Origin: a virus
Length of the DNA: 55,999 bases
IMG/VR virus record: IMGVR_UViG_3300024262_006261
Coordinates: 1-55,999 of that record
Reading direction: 5' to 3' (one strand)
Position 1 is the stretch's first letter. Each line of letters opens with the position of its first letter. The position numbers and the translations under genes are program-made. A model generated the notes under the pieces. It worked only from the letters and a program-made list of their open reading frames with translations, was not told the DNA's origin and searched no databases. This document shows positions 24,555 through 33,144 of this stretch, piece after piece.

Positions 24555-25464
24555 TATTATTACCTCTCTCTATTGCACTAATAATACTTTCTTTATCTAA
24601 ATGATTTTGTTTATGTATCCATTCTCTACTACCTATCATTGTCGAATAATCCTCTTTTAACGCTAATCTTTTCAAAGGAATATTCAAATTATTGTCTGCT
24701 ATGATTTCACTAACTAAAGAACCTATGCCTCCTATTATAGAATGTTCTTCTAATGTTATTATCTGTTTTGCTTTCTTAATCTCGTCTAATATAAGAATAC
24801 TATACGGTTTGATCAAAAACAAGTCTATAATCCGCACATCGGATATTTCCTTTTGTACTTCTAAAGCCCTATGCACCAATGTTCCTGTTGTTATTATCAA
24901 TGTGGAGCCTTCTCCATGAACCATATACCCTTTAGCAAAATTCTGAGTATCTTGATATAGATTAGAATACTCCCCCTTATCTAATCTAACATAATTTACC
25001 CCGTCTAAAGTACCTTGAAAAAGACACCCTTTTACCACATTCCTAGCAATTGTTTCGTCCGACACGCTATAGATTCTTATATTAGGTAAAACTCTCATAT
25101 TAGCAATATCTTGAATACAATGATGTGTAGGACCATCTGCCCCATACATTACACCAGGACCCATACCTATAATTGTAACAGGAAGATTCATATAGGATAG
25201 ACTTACTTTTATTTGTTCATAACATCTCTGTACGATGAAAGGAGCTATTGCATAAACAAATACGTACTTTCCTTCTAATGCTAACCCTGCTGCGACATTT
25301 ATAAGATTCTGTTCTGATACCCCTACATTTATGTACTGCTGTGGAAGATCTTTCTTGAATTTCCTCAGACTAAAAGCATCCATATCTGCAGTTAGAAAAA
25401 GAACATTCGAGTCTTTATTGGCTATCTCATATAATTCATCAAAAAAAGTATCTCTTAAATCCAC
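24544..25464 (-). CDS. transketolase-like enzyme, C-terminal (pyrimidine-binding) subunit
   Basis: This 306-residue protein resembles the second half of transketolase or DXS-like enzymes: FLTADMDAFSLRKFKK, YINVGVSEQNLINVAAGLALEG with the conserved Glu that activates thiamine diphosphate, GPGVMYGADGPTHHCIQDIA, and a C-terminal domain with TGTLVHRAL and EEHSIIGGIGSLV. It overlaps its partner at 25455 by 10 bases. Two-subunit transketolases transfer C2 units between sugars, so in this island it probably makes or extends a keto-sugar precursor. Confidence 0.85.
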   Translation of the reverse strand: MDLRDTFFDELYEIANKDSNVLFLTADMDAFSLRKFKKDLPQQYINVGVSEQNLINVAAGLALEGKYVFVYAIAPFIVQRCYEQIKVSLSYMNLPVTIIGMGPGVMYGADGPTHHCIQDIANMRVLPNIRIYSVSDETIARNVVKGCLFQGTLDGVNYVRLDKGEYSNLYQDTQNFAKGYMVHGEGSTLIITTGTLVHRALEVQKEISDVRIIDLFLIKPYSILILDEIKKAKQIITLEEHSIIGGIGSLVSEIIADNNLNIPLKRLALKEDYSTMIGSREWIHKQNHLDKESIISAIERGNNNVS

Positions 25465-26267
25465 GGCAACTCCTTCTCTATTATAGATAACTCCTGCTCA
25501 GTAGGAATACCATGATGCCAATTCAATTGCTTTTCCATAAAAGATACACCCTTACCTTTAATTGTATTGGCTATAACAACTAAAGGCTTGTTTGAAACAT
25601 TTTTTATAGACAAGATATCATCAAAAGAATGACCATCTATAACCATAGTCTCCCAATTAAAGGCTTTCCATTTGTCCTCAAACGGTTCTAAACAATTACA
25701 ATCGTAGGTAAAATCAGTCACGCATTGTTTATTTCTATCTACTATTGCTATTAAATTATTTAATTTACAATGACCTGCAAATTGGGCAGCTTCCCAAACC
25801 ACTCCTTCATAGCACTCTCCATCTCCTAAAAGAACAATAGTCTTATAAGACCTCCTATCCATCTTACCGGCCAATGCTATGCCAACACCTACTCCAAAAC
25901 CATTACCTAAAGAACCAGTGCTAACTTCTATTCCTCGTATAGCATTATCTGGATGATTAAATAATCTACTACCATCGGAACAAAAAGAGTTCAACTCCTC
26001 AATAGAAATAAACCCTAAATCTTTTAATATAGGATATAAAGCTATGCACGCATGGCCTTTACTCAAAATGAATCTATCTCTATGTGGATAAGACCAAGAA
26101 GGTTCTTTAGAATTTAATCTAAACAACCCTCCATAATACAAACCTACTAATATATCTGTGCATGAGAAAGCACCGCCTATATGACCCTTCTTGGTTTTCA
26201 TAACAAGATCGACTGCTTGTCTTCTTACCCAATTAGCTTTCTGTTGTAATTTATGATTATCTACCAT
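25455..26267 (-). CDS. transketolase-like enzyme, N-terminal (thiamine diphosphate) subunit
   Basis: This 270-residue protein has GHIGGAFSCTDILVGLYYGG, FILSKGHACIALY, and GDGECYEGVVWEAAQFAG...IVDRN, the GDG-x(n)-N thiamine diphosphate and metal motif. It then has TIKGKGVSFME and NWHHGIP as in transketolase N-domains. Together with the 24544 product it makes a complete enzyme. It overlaps the cupin gene at 26257. Confidence 0.87.
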   Translation of the reverse strand: MVDNHKLQQKANWVRRQAVDLVMKTKKGHIGGAFSCTDILVGLYYGGLFRLNSKEPSWSYPHRDRFILSKGHACIALYPILKDLGFISIEELNSFCSDGSRLFNHPDNAIRGIEVSTGSLGNGFGVGVGIALAGKMDRRSYKTIVLLGDGECYEGVVWEAAQFAGHCKLNNLIAIVDRNKQCVTDFTYDCNCLEPFEDKWKAFNWETMVIDGHSFDDILSIKNVSNKPLVVIANTIKGKGVSFMEKQLNWHHGIPTEQELSIIEKELPWI

Positions 26268-26625
26268 ACTTTTCTAATAGTTCCTGAAATTGTTGAGATT
26301 CACAAAAACCACTGGCATTTGTCCTATAACTATCCTCATCCTCATGGTGTGTTGAAAATTCTACTATCTTACTTTTTTCTAAACCAGTAAACCTATGTTT
26401 TGCTCCCACGGGTATATCTATAGATTGAAAAGGAAGTATCTCTGCAAAGACTCCTTCTAGTTCTAATAAGACCCTACCTTCTATCACCAAAAAAGTCTCT
26501 AACTTTTTCTTATGATAATGCATACTACAATGAGCACTACGATATAAATTAAGCACCTTACCACAATACTTATCATTATTCACGTAGATATGTTCACTTC
26601 CCCAAACTTTTTCAACTACTCTCAT
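26257..26625 (-). CDS. cupin, mannose-6-phosphate isomerase C-domain-like
   Basis: This 122-residue single cupin has MHYHKKKLETFLVIEGRVLLEL and DIPVGAKHRFTG, with His and Glu residues in metal-binding positions, like the cupin domain of type II phosphomannose isomerases. The opening VWGSEHIYVNNDKYCGKVL is also of that type. It may isomerise a sugar phosphate or bind a sugar. It lies between the two thiamine enzyme pairs with short overlaps. Confidence 0.75.
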   Translation of the reverse strand: MRVVEKVWGSEHIYVNNDKYCGKVLNLYRSAHCSMHYHKKKLETFLVIEGRVLLELEGVFAEILPFQSIDIPVGAKHRFTGLEKSKIVEFSTHHEDEDSYRTNASGFCESQQFQELLEKYGR

Positions 26626-27668
26626 TAAAAAGGTCCCTTAAACTTATTTTCATAACTATAAAACTCCTCCTTAGACAAATCTATAGTAGGTATCTCCAAC
26701 ATATCCTCTATCTCTCGTATTATATTGACAGCATTAGGGTAAAACTCATTCTCCAAATGCCTAGCAGTAGGACACGGTGTAGCAGCAAATCCTATTCTCC
26801 TAACAGCAATATCTAAATGATGAAAACAATGTTCGCTAACGGTTGCCGACAGCTCTGCACCAAATCCACAAAATGTCCAATCGTTATCTGCCACAAGACA
26901 TCTTTTAGTTTTTTTCACAGATTCGACTATTGTTTCTGTATCCAAAGGACATACCGTTCTTGGGTCTACAATCTCGACGTCTATACCTTCTCTTGCCAAT
27001 ATCTCTGCTGCCTTCAATGCTTCTACATTCATCCAAGACGTAGCAATTATCGTTATATCTTTTCCTTCTCTTAATACATTCGCCTTTCCAATAGGAGTCA
27101 AATAATAATTAGGCTGCACAACACCCTTTTGCCAATATAACCATCTATGCTCAAAGCAAATAACAGGATTATCATCTTCTATTGCCGACAACAATAATCC
27201 TTTTGCGTCGCAGGGTGTGGTCGGCATAATCACCTTTAATCCCGGAAAATGAGCAAAAACAGAATGACACGATTTACTATGTTGACACCCTTGTCCCCAA
27301 CCTCTTCCTACTATGGCTCTAATTACAATAGGAACATTCAATTGACCTCCTGTATTGTAATGATAAGTAGATATCATATTAGCTATTTGATTCATTGTCA
27401 ACAAAAGAAAATCTACTCTACTGTGAATATAGATAGGACGAAGTCCTTTTATTGCTGCTCCCAAACCAAATCCTGCTAGAGCATCTTCCGACAAAGGAGT
27501 ATCTATGCAAGTATCCTTTCCAAACCTCTCTGGAACCCGTTGCATACTGCCAAATATCCTCGTATGATCAGACACCCCTATTCCATAATTAAATATACTA
27601 TGGTTGTTTTCCATAGCTTGTACTGTGGCTTCATTCAACGCTTCACAATATGTTATCTTTCTATCCAT
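26625..27668 (-). CDS. E1-beta-like 2-oxo acid / acetoin dehydrogenase subunit
   Basis: The ATG at 27668 has GAGG at good distance and gives MDRKITYCEALNEATVQAM, the standard E1-beta N-terminus; the longer frame overlaps its neighbour. Family motifs are DTPLSEDALAGFGLGAAIKGLRPI, GRGWGQGCQHSKSCHSVFAHFPGLKVIMP, and VDPRTVCPLDTETIVESVK. It pairs with the E1-alpha gene upstream in transcription. No lipoyl E2 gene is near, so use in C2/C3 transfer to a sugar rather than oxidative decarboxylation is plausible. Confidence 0.86.
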   Translation of the reverse strand: MDRKITYCEALNEATVQAMENNHSIFNYGIGVSDHTRIFGSMQRVPERFGKDTCIDTPLSEDALAGFGLGAAIKGLRPIYIHSRVDFLLLTMNQIANMISTYHYNTGGQLNVPIVIRAIVGRGWGQGCQHSKSCHSVFAHFPGLKVIMPTTPCDAKGLLLSAIEDDNPVICFEHRWLYWQKGVVQPNYYLTPIGKANVLREGKDITIIATSWMNVEALKAAEILAREGIDVEIVDPRTVCPLDTETIVESVKKTKRCLVADNDWTFCGFGAELSATVSEHCFHHLDIAVRRIGFAATPCPTARHLENEFYPNAVNIIREIEDMLEIPTIDLSKEEFYSYENKFKGPF

Positions 27669-28641
27669 GAAATACATCCTCGTATAATTCTGAAGTATCT
27701 GCAAACGAAGATTCTTTAGCCAATTGTATGCTAGCAGCTATCTTTGTCTTGATTAGATTTTCCATTAGTTGAATTCGAATCTCCTCAACGTCCAAATTCC
27801 TTAGTGTTCTCCTTGTAATAACTAATGGATCATCCTCAAGAGCTTTTTTGTAGTCTGCTTCTGAACGGTAACCTCTATCAAAATCTTTATTTACTCCTAC
27901 ATGCTCTAAATATCTATAATATCTCGTATAAAGAAAACCAGGTTTGTGCTCTTTTTTAATTCTCTTATTTAGGAAAGAAGCAGCAGTATGAACACGAGTA
28001 GCATCTGTACTTTCGATACTCGTAGTTATACAATTAAACTTCTCTACTATCTTTTTTATATTTTCATAACCACGCCTATCGCTACTCGACGTGTGCATAG
28101 CCAACCCATTATCTTCACAAACAAACAAAATAGGAAGTTTTTGAACACAGGCTAGATTAATACTCTCCCAAAACACACCTTCTTCTGTTGCCCCGTCCCC
28201 AAAAAATACAACGGTTATATCATCTTCTCCTAAGAACTTCTGTCCAAATGCATGTCCCACAGCAACAGGAATAATACTACCAACTATTGCAGAAGCTCCC
28301 ATAAAGCCATATTCTGGATTGCACAAGTGCATAGAACCAGCCTTTCCTTTTGCTATCCCATTAGCTTTACCATACATCTCACAGAAAAACTTATCTGTCT
28401 CCTCCGTCTTAGATAGATATAATGCGTGAGAACGATATGTTCCAAATACCACATCGTCTTCTCCTAGTGCTTGACAGACTCCTGCAGATATATGCTCGCT
28501 TCCCATAGACATGTGCATAGGAGTTTTCATATCATCCTCAGAGTAATGCTCCTGTATTGCTATCTCTGCTTGCCTAGCAAGATACATCTTCTTGTATAAT
28601 GCCATATTCAACGCAATTTCTTCTTCCTGCATAAACCTCAT
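27661..28641 (-). CDS. E1-alpha-like 2-oxo acid / acetoin dehydrogenase subunit
   Basis: The ATG at 28641 follows GGAGAG and overlaps the preceding stop as ATGA; a TTG five codons earlier is less likely. Motifs: GTYRSHALYLSK, GKAGSMHLCNPEYGFMGASAIVG, and GDGATEEGVFWESINLACVQKLPILFVCEDN, the thiamine diphosphate site, followed by RYLEHVGVNKDFDRGYRS. It forms the alpha2beta2 catalytic core with the 26625 product. Confidence 0.88.
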   Translation of the reverse strand: MRFMQEEEIALNMALYKKMYLARQAEIAIQEHYSEDDMKTPMHMSMGSEHISAGVCQALGEDDVVFGTYRSHALYLSKTEETDKFFCEMYGKANGIAKGKAGSMHLCNPEYGFMGASAIVGSIIPVAVGHAFGQKFLGEDDITVVFFGDGATEEGVFWESINLACVQKLPILFVCEDNGLAMHTSSSDRRGYENIKKIVEKFNCITTSIESTDATRVHTAASFLNKRIKKEHKPGFLYTRYYRYLEHVGVNKDFDRGYRSEADYKKALEDDPLVITRRTLRNLDVEEIRIQLMENLIKTKIAASIQLAKESSFADTSELYEDVFHG

Positions 28642-29612
28642 AGCTTCTCTCTCCAATAGGATAGAGTATCTTGTAGGGTGGTATCAAAATCTATCATAGG
28701 TTCCCATCCCGTTGCTTCTTTGAATTTATCTATACAAGGTATTTGAAGGGTCGCATCTGAAGGACGCATCCTAGACTTAACCATTTGTATTCGTATATCT
28801 TTCTTCACAGAAAAAGATATTAGTCTTTGTAGCATCTCGCCTACGGTCATAGTTGTAGAACCACCTATGTTATAGACTTCTCCCGGAGGGCACTTATTTA
28901 CGAGCAACCAATAAGCCTTAACCGTATCTCTAACATCGGCAAAAGTTCTGATGCTGGTCAAATTACCTACACTTACTATAGATTTTCTGTATCCCCGTTC
29001 TATATCTACTATCTGCTTAGCAAAATTAGATACAACAAATACTTCTCCCCTTCTCGGACCAGTATGTGTGAACATCCTTGTTCTTATTGTCTTGATTCCA
29101 TACGAAATCCAATATTGTAGTCCTAGCATATCTTCTGTTACTTTAGAAACAGCATAAGGAGACACGGGATTAAAAGGACAGTCTTCTTTGATAGGAACAT
29201 TTTTTGGATCTACCTGACCGTACACCTCTGAAGAAGAACAAATATGAACAATCGGGTCGTAATTCTCCGAAGACCTTAGCTGATTAACACATTCTAGCAG
29301 ATTAAGTGTACCCAACCCATTTACATCTAAGGTAGAAGCGGGAACTTGAAAACTGTATGGAACGTAAGACTGAGCAGCCAAATGAAATATGATATCTGGA
29401 TGCAATAAACTCAAGCATTTATATATAGAATGGCTATCTAAAAGGTCTCCATAGACCAAATGAATCTTATCCTCTATATGTTTTATGTTATCCCTAGGCG
29501 AACGCCATCGCGACAAACCATAGATATCTATCTCTTCTTCTAAATCTAATAGATAGTCGGCCAAATGACTACCTACAAATCCTGTTATGCCTGTTATTAA
29601 AACCTTTCTCAT
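28638..29612 (-). CDS. GDP-mannose 4,6-dehydratase-like sugar-nucleotide dehydratase/reductase
   Basis: This 324-residue extended SDR protein has VLITGITGFVGSHLADYL, FHLAAQSYVPYSFQVPA, HICSSSEVYGQVDPKNVPI, and an intact catalytic PYAVSK (YxxxK), then TGPRRGEVFVVSNFAKQI, which is close to GDP-mannose 4,6-dehydratase and GDP-4-keto-6-deoxymannose reductase. It probably starts a deoxy-sugar pathway. It is the only one of four epimerase-type genes here with the catalytic Tyr. Confidence 0.85.
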   Translation of the reverse strand: MRKVLITGITGFVGSHLADYLLDLEEEIDIYGLSRWRSPRDNIKHIEDKIHLVYGDLLDSHSIYKCLSLLHPDIIFHLAAQSYVPYSFQVPASTLDVNGLGTLNLLECVNQLRSSENYDPIVHICSSSEVYGQVDPKNVPIKEDCPFNPVSPYAVSKVTEDMLGLQYWISYGIKTIRTRMFTHTGPRRGEVFVVSNFAKQIVDIERGYRKSIVSVGNLTSIRTFADVRDTVKAYWLLVNKCPPGEVYNIGGSTTMTVGEMLQRLISFSVKKDIRIQMVKSRMRPSDATLQIPCIDKFKEATGWEPMIDFDTTLQDTLSYWREKL

Positions 29613-29626
29613 AAATACTCTCCTTA

Positions 29627-30289
29627 TTAAATATTACTATCTCCCCAAATCTCTCCACTCTTTCTCCTTGCTGACGATAAAGCTCTATCTTCTGCACGAT
29701 GCACCCTAGCATCCCTATGAGTCTGGTCCATTTCTTCCTTTATATATGCTGGATGATAATGAGTTATAAGTAAATCATTAGAAGTAACAAATACATTCTT
29801 TTCTAATTTCTCGCATAATCGAGATACTTCTTGAGCACAAAAATGATAATATTTAGGATAGAACATATTTCTCTTTGGATATCTCTTGATAAATTCCTTT
29901 CCTACCAAAGCTACTCCTGTAGGACAATCCTTACTACTCCTATTTTGCTTGAATCCAACTACACCATCATCGTCAGGAAATGTGTTATTGAACAATTCAA
30001 ATGCTTTTTGAATAGAACTCTCACTGAATGTTATATCGTCTGTAGCATAGAGTACACCGTCGATAGAGTCCTTTATTATAACATTTCTACAAAACACCGA
30101 CCCCATATGTATAGGAACTAATCGTATTGTAATATCTCTCCTGTAATTCTTAAAATGCTCAAAAGTCTTTTCATCCCCATCGCAAACAAGAACAATGGTT
30201 TGGTAATCTAATTCTGGAACAGAACTTAGAGTTCTTTCTAACTTCGCTATTCTGTTTCTCGTTGCTATGACTAACTGAAAGCTATTCAC
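29627..30289 (-). CDS. GT2-like glycosyltransferase
   Basis: This 220-residue protein has FQLVIATRNRIAKLERTL, TIVLVCDGDEKTF, MGSVFCRNVIIKD, then LYATDDITFSE as the DD motif and GVALVGKEFIKRYP. This is a minimal GT-A domain. It overlaps the 30286 gene by four bases. Confidence 0.72.
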   Translation of the reverse strand: MNSFQLVIATRNRIAKLERTLSSVPELDYQTIVLVCDGDEKTFEHFKNYRRDITIRLVPIHMGSVFCRNVIIKDSIDGVLYATDDITFSESSIQKAFELFNNTFPDDDGVVGFKQNRSSKDCPTGVALVGKEFIKRYPKRNMFYPKYYHFCAQEVSRLCEKLEKNVFVTSNDLLITHYHPAYIKEEMDQTHRDARVHRAEDRALSSARRKSGEIWGDSNI

Positions 30290-30933
30290 AACAACTCCTT
30301 TATATCCACAAATTTTATATGTTGATTAAGACGACTTATACTAGAACATGATTGGACCTCTACTTGAGATTTGAATTCTTTCAACTCTCTCAACCCTATT
30401 ATATATTCTTCGTAGTATTCGTCAAGTTTATTATTAAAATAATTTGCACTCTTTCCGTACCCTTCATGAAAGTGCGTTTGTTCTCCTTGGCAAACCAAGT
30501 CTAGTCCCAACAAATATATCTTCTCATACCCTAAAACAACAGCTAATTGAAAAGCACAATAAGCACTATTCTCACCGTTTCTAAATTCATTAAAGGTCAA
30601 TCCTATGCCACTTCGTTTCCAACTCTTAATCAATAAATCGAAGTCGCCTAATTTATATACAAGAGGTAGTCTTACATCCATAATCCGACCATTGACCTCT
30701 TGTAAGTAATCGTAACTTCTATTTATAACGAAACACTTCGTCGTCTTTATGCTTCGAAATGCAACCATATCTATCTTCTTCAAAAAGGTGTAATCACTAG
30801 TAATAAAATAATTAGGATTAGGTGTATAGAATATAGACCGATTCACTGTGATTGTATCTTCGTCCTTCAATAAGGAGAAGTCAAATCCTTTCAGAGAAGG
30901 GCCTCCAGCTACTATGAACACTCTATTTTTCAT
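30286..30933 (-). CDS. MptE-like (DUF115-type) protein
   Basis: Starting at the ATG at 30933, behind GGAG, the product begins MKNRVFIVAGGPSLKGFDF. It continues with NPNYFITSDYTF, GENSAYCAFQLAVVLGYEKIYLLGLDL and GEQTHFHEGYG. It matches the N-terminal domain of the fusion protein at 7776 (GGGPSL, NNAGFGAIM, YLLGYDM, THWHNGY). The family occurs in bacterial surface-glycan loci. Catalysis on a nucleotide-linked or phosphorylated substrate is inferred from the fold only. Confidence 0.7.
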   Translation of the reverse strand: MKNRVFIVAGGPSLKGFDFSLLKDEDTITVNRSIFYTPNPNYFITSDYTFLKKIDMVAFRSIKTTKCFVINRSYDYLQEVNGRIMDVRLPLVYKLGDFDLLIKSWKRSGIGLTFNEFRNGENSAYCAFQLAVVLGYEKIYLLGLDLVCQGEQTHFHEGYGKSANYFNNKLDEYYEEYIIGLRELKEFKSQVEVQSCSSISRLNQHIKFVDIKELL

Positions 30934-31858
30934 TTCTATATAACTCCAACAAATCCACACCGTGGTTAGAATAGACTTCTTGTAGAGTCAACTTTGCATT
31001 CTTTTCTACAAACGCCTTATCTTCCTTCCCTTCCTCCTTTACTTGAGAACAAATCCTCTCTAAACCATCGAGATATGATTGTACTCCATTACATCTTTTT
31101 CTATATTGGTTAACCAAAAAATCAAAGTATGTATCATCTCCTAAAATATATGCACCTAATAGGAAATTATGCCAAAGGTCGTCATTATTCCAATAGTAAT
31201 CTCGTTTATCCACAAAATGAGCTATCTTCGCATTTGGATGCACATAGTTACGGTAACCAAACATCTCCATTTTGAAACCTACATAGGGTTCACTTCCTCC
31301 ATAGATGCCCAATGAGGGGTGAAAATTACCTACTTCCAAAAGTATGTTTCGAGATACGGCAGCCCCTGCCAACCCACTCATAAGACAAGGCCAAGGCTTA
31401 CTATCCTTATATTCATGTGTCCAATTACCCCAAAACTTTCTTGGATGTAAGGTATAACCATACGCATATTTTCTTTCCAATAGATATCTAACAGCAAACC
31501 AACATATACCCGCACTCTCATTACTATTCAATAACTCGATAGCTGCCCTAAAAGAACCAGACTCCACAAGTACATGAGCATCTAAAAAGAATAGATACCT
31601 TCCTTTTGCTTGTTCGGCTCCAAATCTTCTACTTTGGGCAATACTTCCTTTTTCTAATTCAAATAGACGTATGAATTTTTGTTTGGTTCTACCAAATTCT
31701 ACACCCCTATCTGTATTTTCATTAAATACCACAATAATCTCATGTGGAATTTCTAAAAGCTCCTCTTGAATACTGTCTATGGTAAACCACAATTGAGGAT
31801 GTTCGTTCCTTACAGGAATAATAACCGAAACTTCAGGAGTCAATATACCACCTCCCAT
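30923..31858 (-). CDS. GT2/GT27-like glycosyltransferase with DxH motif
   Basis: This 311-residue protein has VSVIIPVRNEHPQLWFTIDSI, IIVVFNENTDRG, KGRYLFFLDAHVLVE (D-A-H in place of D-x-D), and LAGAAVSRNILLEVGNFHPSLGIYGGSEPYVGFKM cut by a GG-x-E motif. DxH plus a downstream GG(x)E acceptor-site helix is the layout of polypeptide GalNAc-transferases as well as some GT2 enzymes. Transfer onto protein Ser/Thr is therefore a possibility worth testing, given the poly-Thr gene nearby. Confidence 0.75.
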   Translation of the reverse strand: MGGGILTPEVSVIIPVRNEHPQLWFTIDSIQEELLEIPHEIIVVFNENTDRGVEFGRTKQKFIRLFELEKGSIAQSRRFGAEQAKGRYLFFLDAHVLVESGSFRAAIELLNSNESAGICWFAVRYLLERKYAYGYTLHPRKFWGNWTHEYKDSKPWPCLMSGLAGAAVSRNILLEVGNFHPSLGIYGGSEPYVGFKMEMFGYRNYVHPNAKIAHFVDKRDYYWNNDDLWHNFLLGAYILGDDTYFDFLVNQYRKRCNGVQSYLDGLERICSQVKEEGKEDKAFVEKNAKLTLQEVYSNHGVDLLELYRNEK

Positions 31859-32274
31859 TCAAAGCCACCTTCCCAAGGAAATTCTACAGATTTCTCACAA
31901 GATATTTTTATACTGTAGGGCCGAAAACGTCGAGCAACGAACAGCAATTTATTATTCTCTACGAATATAAACCAACGATGATCCCCCCTTCCAAATAATA
32001 ATTCTGCCTGCGGTGTAGGAAACCATAATGTTCCTTTTTTGCTCACCCTTATTAATTCTTTACACGCACAATCTGGATTAGAAACATGTTCTATTACATG
32101 ATGACATCTAGAATAAGCAAACTCCTTGTCAGCAAAGGGCATATTTTCCATAGAACACAAAACAAAATTGCCTTCTATCGAAGTATTTGGTTGATATATA
32201 TCCGTATAGGTATTGTATCCTACATGAGGACGTTCTCCACAACCCACATCTATTTTCTTACCATTCGTACTCAA
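31840..32274 (-). CDS. small class I SAM-dependent methyltransferase (type 11-like)
   Basis: This 144-residue protein has KKIDVGCGERPHVGYNTYTDIY (motif I and acidic motif), LCSMENMPFADKEFAYSRCHHVIEHV and CKELIRVSKKGTLWFPTP, the usual Methyltransf_11 order. It is shorter than most family members and lacks a long C-terminal cap. It overlaps the glycosyltransferase genes on both sides or abuts them. Confidence 0.75.
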   Translation of the reverse strand: MSTNGKKIDVGCGERPHVGYNTYTDIYQPNTSIEGNFVLCSMENMPFADKEFAYSRCHHVIEHVSNPDCACKELIRVSKKGTLWFPTPQAELLFGRGDHRWFIFVENNKLLFVARRFRPYSIKISCEKSVEFPWEGGFEWEVVY

Positions 32275-33117
32275 CTACTTCTCACTTGAAAAATCTTTTC
32301 CATAATACTTCTCAAAATATTCAAATAATTCAGATACATCTTTTGTTTGCCTGGGCCACTGTTTCTTATAGGTTATCTGACGAATTTGTTCATACGTTTC
32401 ATCTATCTCCTTAGGATCCAAAGAATATTCAGGTTGTATATCCTTAGAATTTTGACCCTTAAAAAGATGAGCACAGACAACATCGGTGTGAAGTAAAACC
32501 TTTCCTCCCGATAACCACATCTTCAAAGCCCATTCTGGTCCATCCCCTCCGTAGAAATACAAATTGATATTATATCCTCGATAATAGAAATAAGTATTTC
32601 TTGTTATCATCCAAGCACAACCGGTAAATCCCATCATCTCTTGCACTGTTTGATTTTTTACTTCTTCTGGTAATTGATTGGAATTCAACCATTTTTCAAC
32701 AAGATCTCTATTCAAATAAACTTGCTTATGGGCAGCATTACAAGGTTTCCATGTCAATTCATCAATCATATCTATACAAGACACCACAATAGTCTTGTCT
32801 TTACATTGTTCTTTTAATTTGGTATCCCAACCTTGCGACATGGTGCAATGCCCATCTATAATAAATAGAAAACTACCCGTAGATTTCTGAGCCAAAAAAT
32901 TGAATATATGTCTCCGACCTACGATATCGTGGAATTGAACTTCTATATAAGGTTCCTTGGTTGGCTCTACCCCAGGCTCTTTCTGAGGACCGTCCAAACC
33001 TACAAGAATTTCTAAAGGTCCTTCTGCAGATTCCCTCAAACAATTAATCGTTCTTTGCAAATAAGCCTCTTCTCTTGAAGCTATTAGAACCGATACCACT
33101 TCTTCTTTACTACTCAT
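32275..33117 (-). CDS. polypeptide GalNAc-transferase-like (GT2/GT27) glycosyltransferase
   Basis: This 280-residue protein has VVSVLIASREEAYLQRTINCL, ILVGLDGPQ, and FLFIIDGHCTMSQGWD with D-G-H. It then has FTGCAWMITRNTYFYYRGYN followed by FYGGDGPEWALKMWLSGGKV and CAHLFKG. The DxH, the GG-x3-E-x3-K-x-W block and the terminal His follow the order seen in GT27 polypeptide GalNAc-transferases, which start mucin O-glycans on Thr/Ser. Sequence similarity is by eye only, so a GT2 enzyme acting on a glycan is the alternative. Confidence 0.72.
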   Translation of the reverse strand: MSSKEEVVSVLIASREEAYLQRTINCLRESAEGPLEILVGLDGPQKEPGVEPTKEPYIEVQFHDIVGRRHIFNFLAQKSTGSFLFIIDGHCTMSQGWDTKLKEQCKDKTIVVSCIDMIDELTWKPCNAAHKQVYLNRDLVEKWLNSNQLPEEVKNQTVQEMMGFTGCAWMITRNTYFYYRGYNINLYFYGGDGPEWALKMWLSGGKVLLHTDVVCAHLFKGQNSKDIQPEYSLDPKEIDETYEQIRQITYKKQWPRQTKDVSELFEYFEKYYGKDFSSEK

Positions 33118-33144
33118 AACAATCTCCTTTAATCATAACTACTC

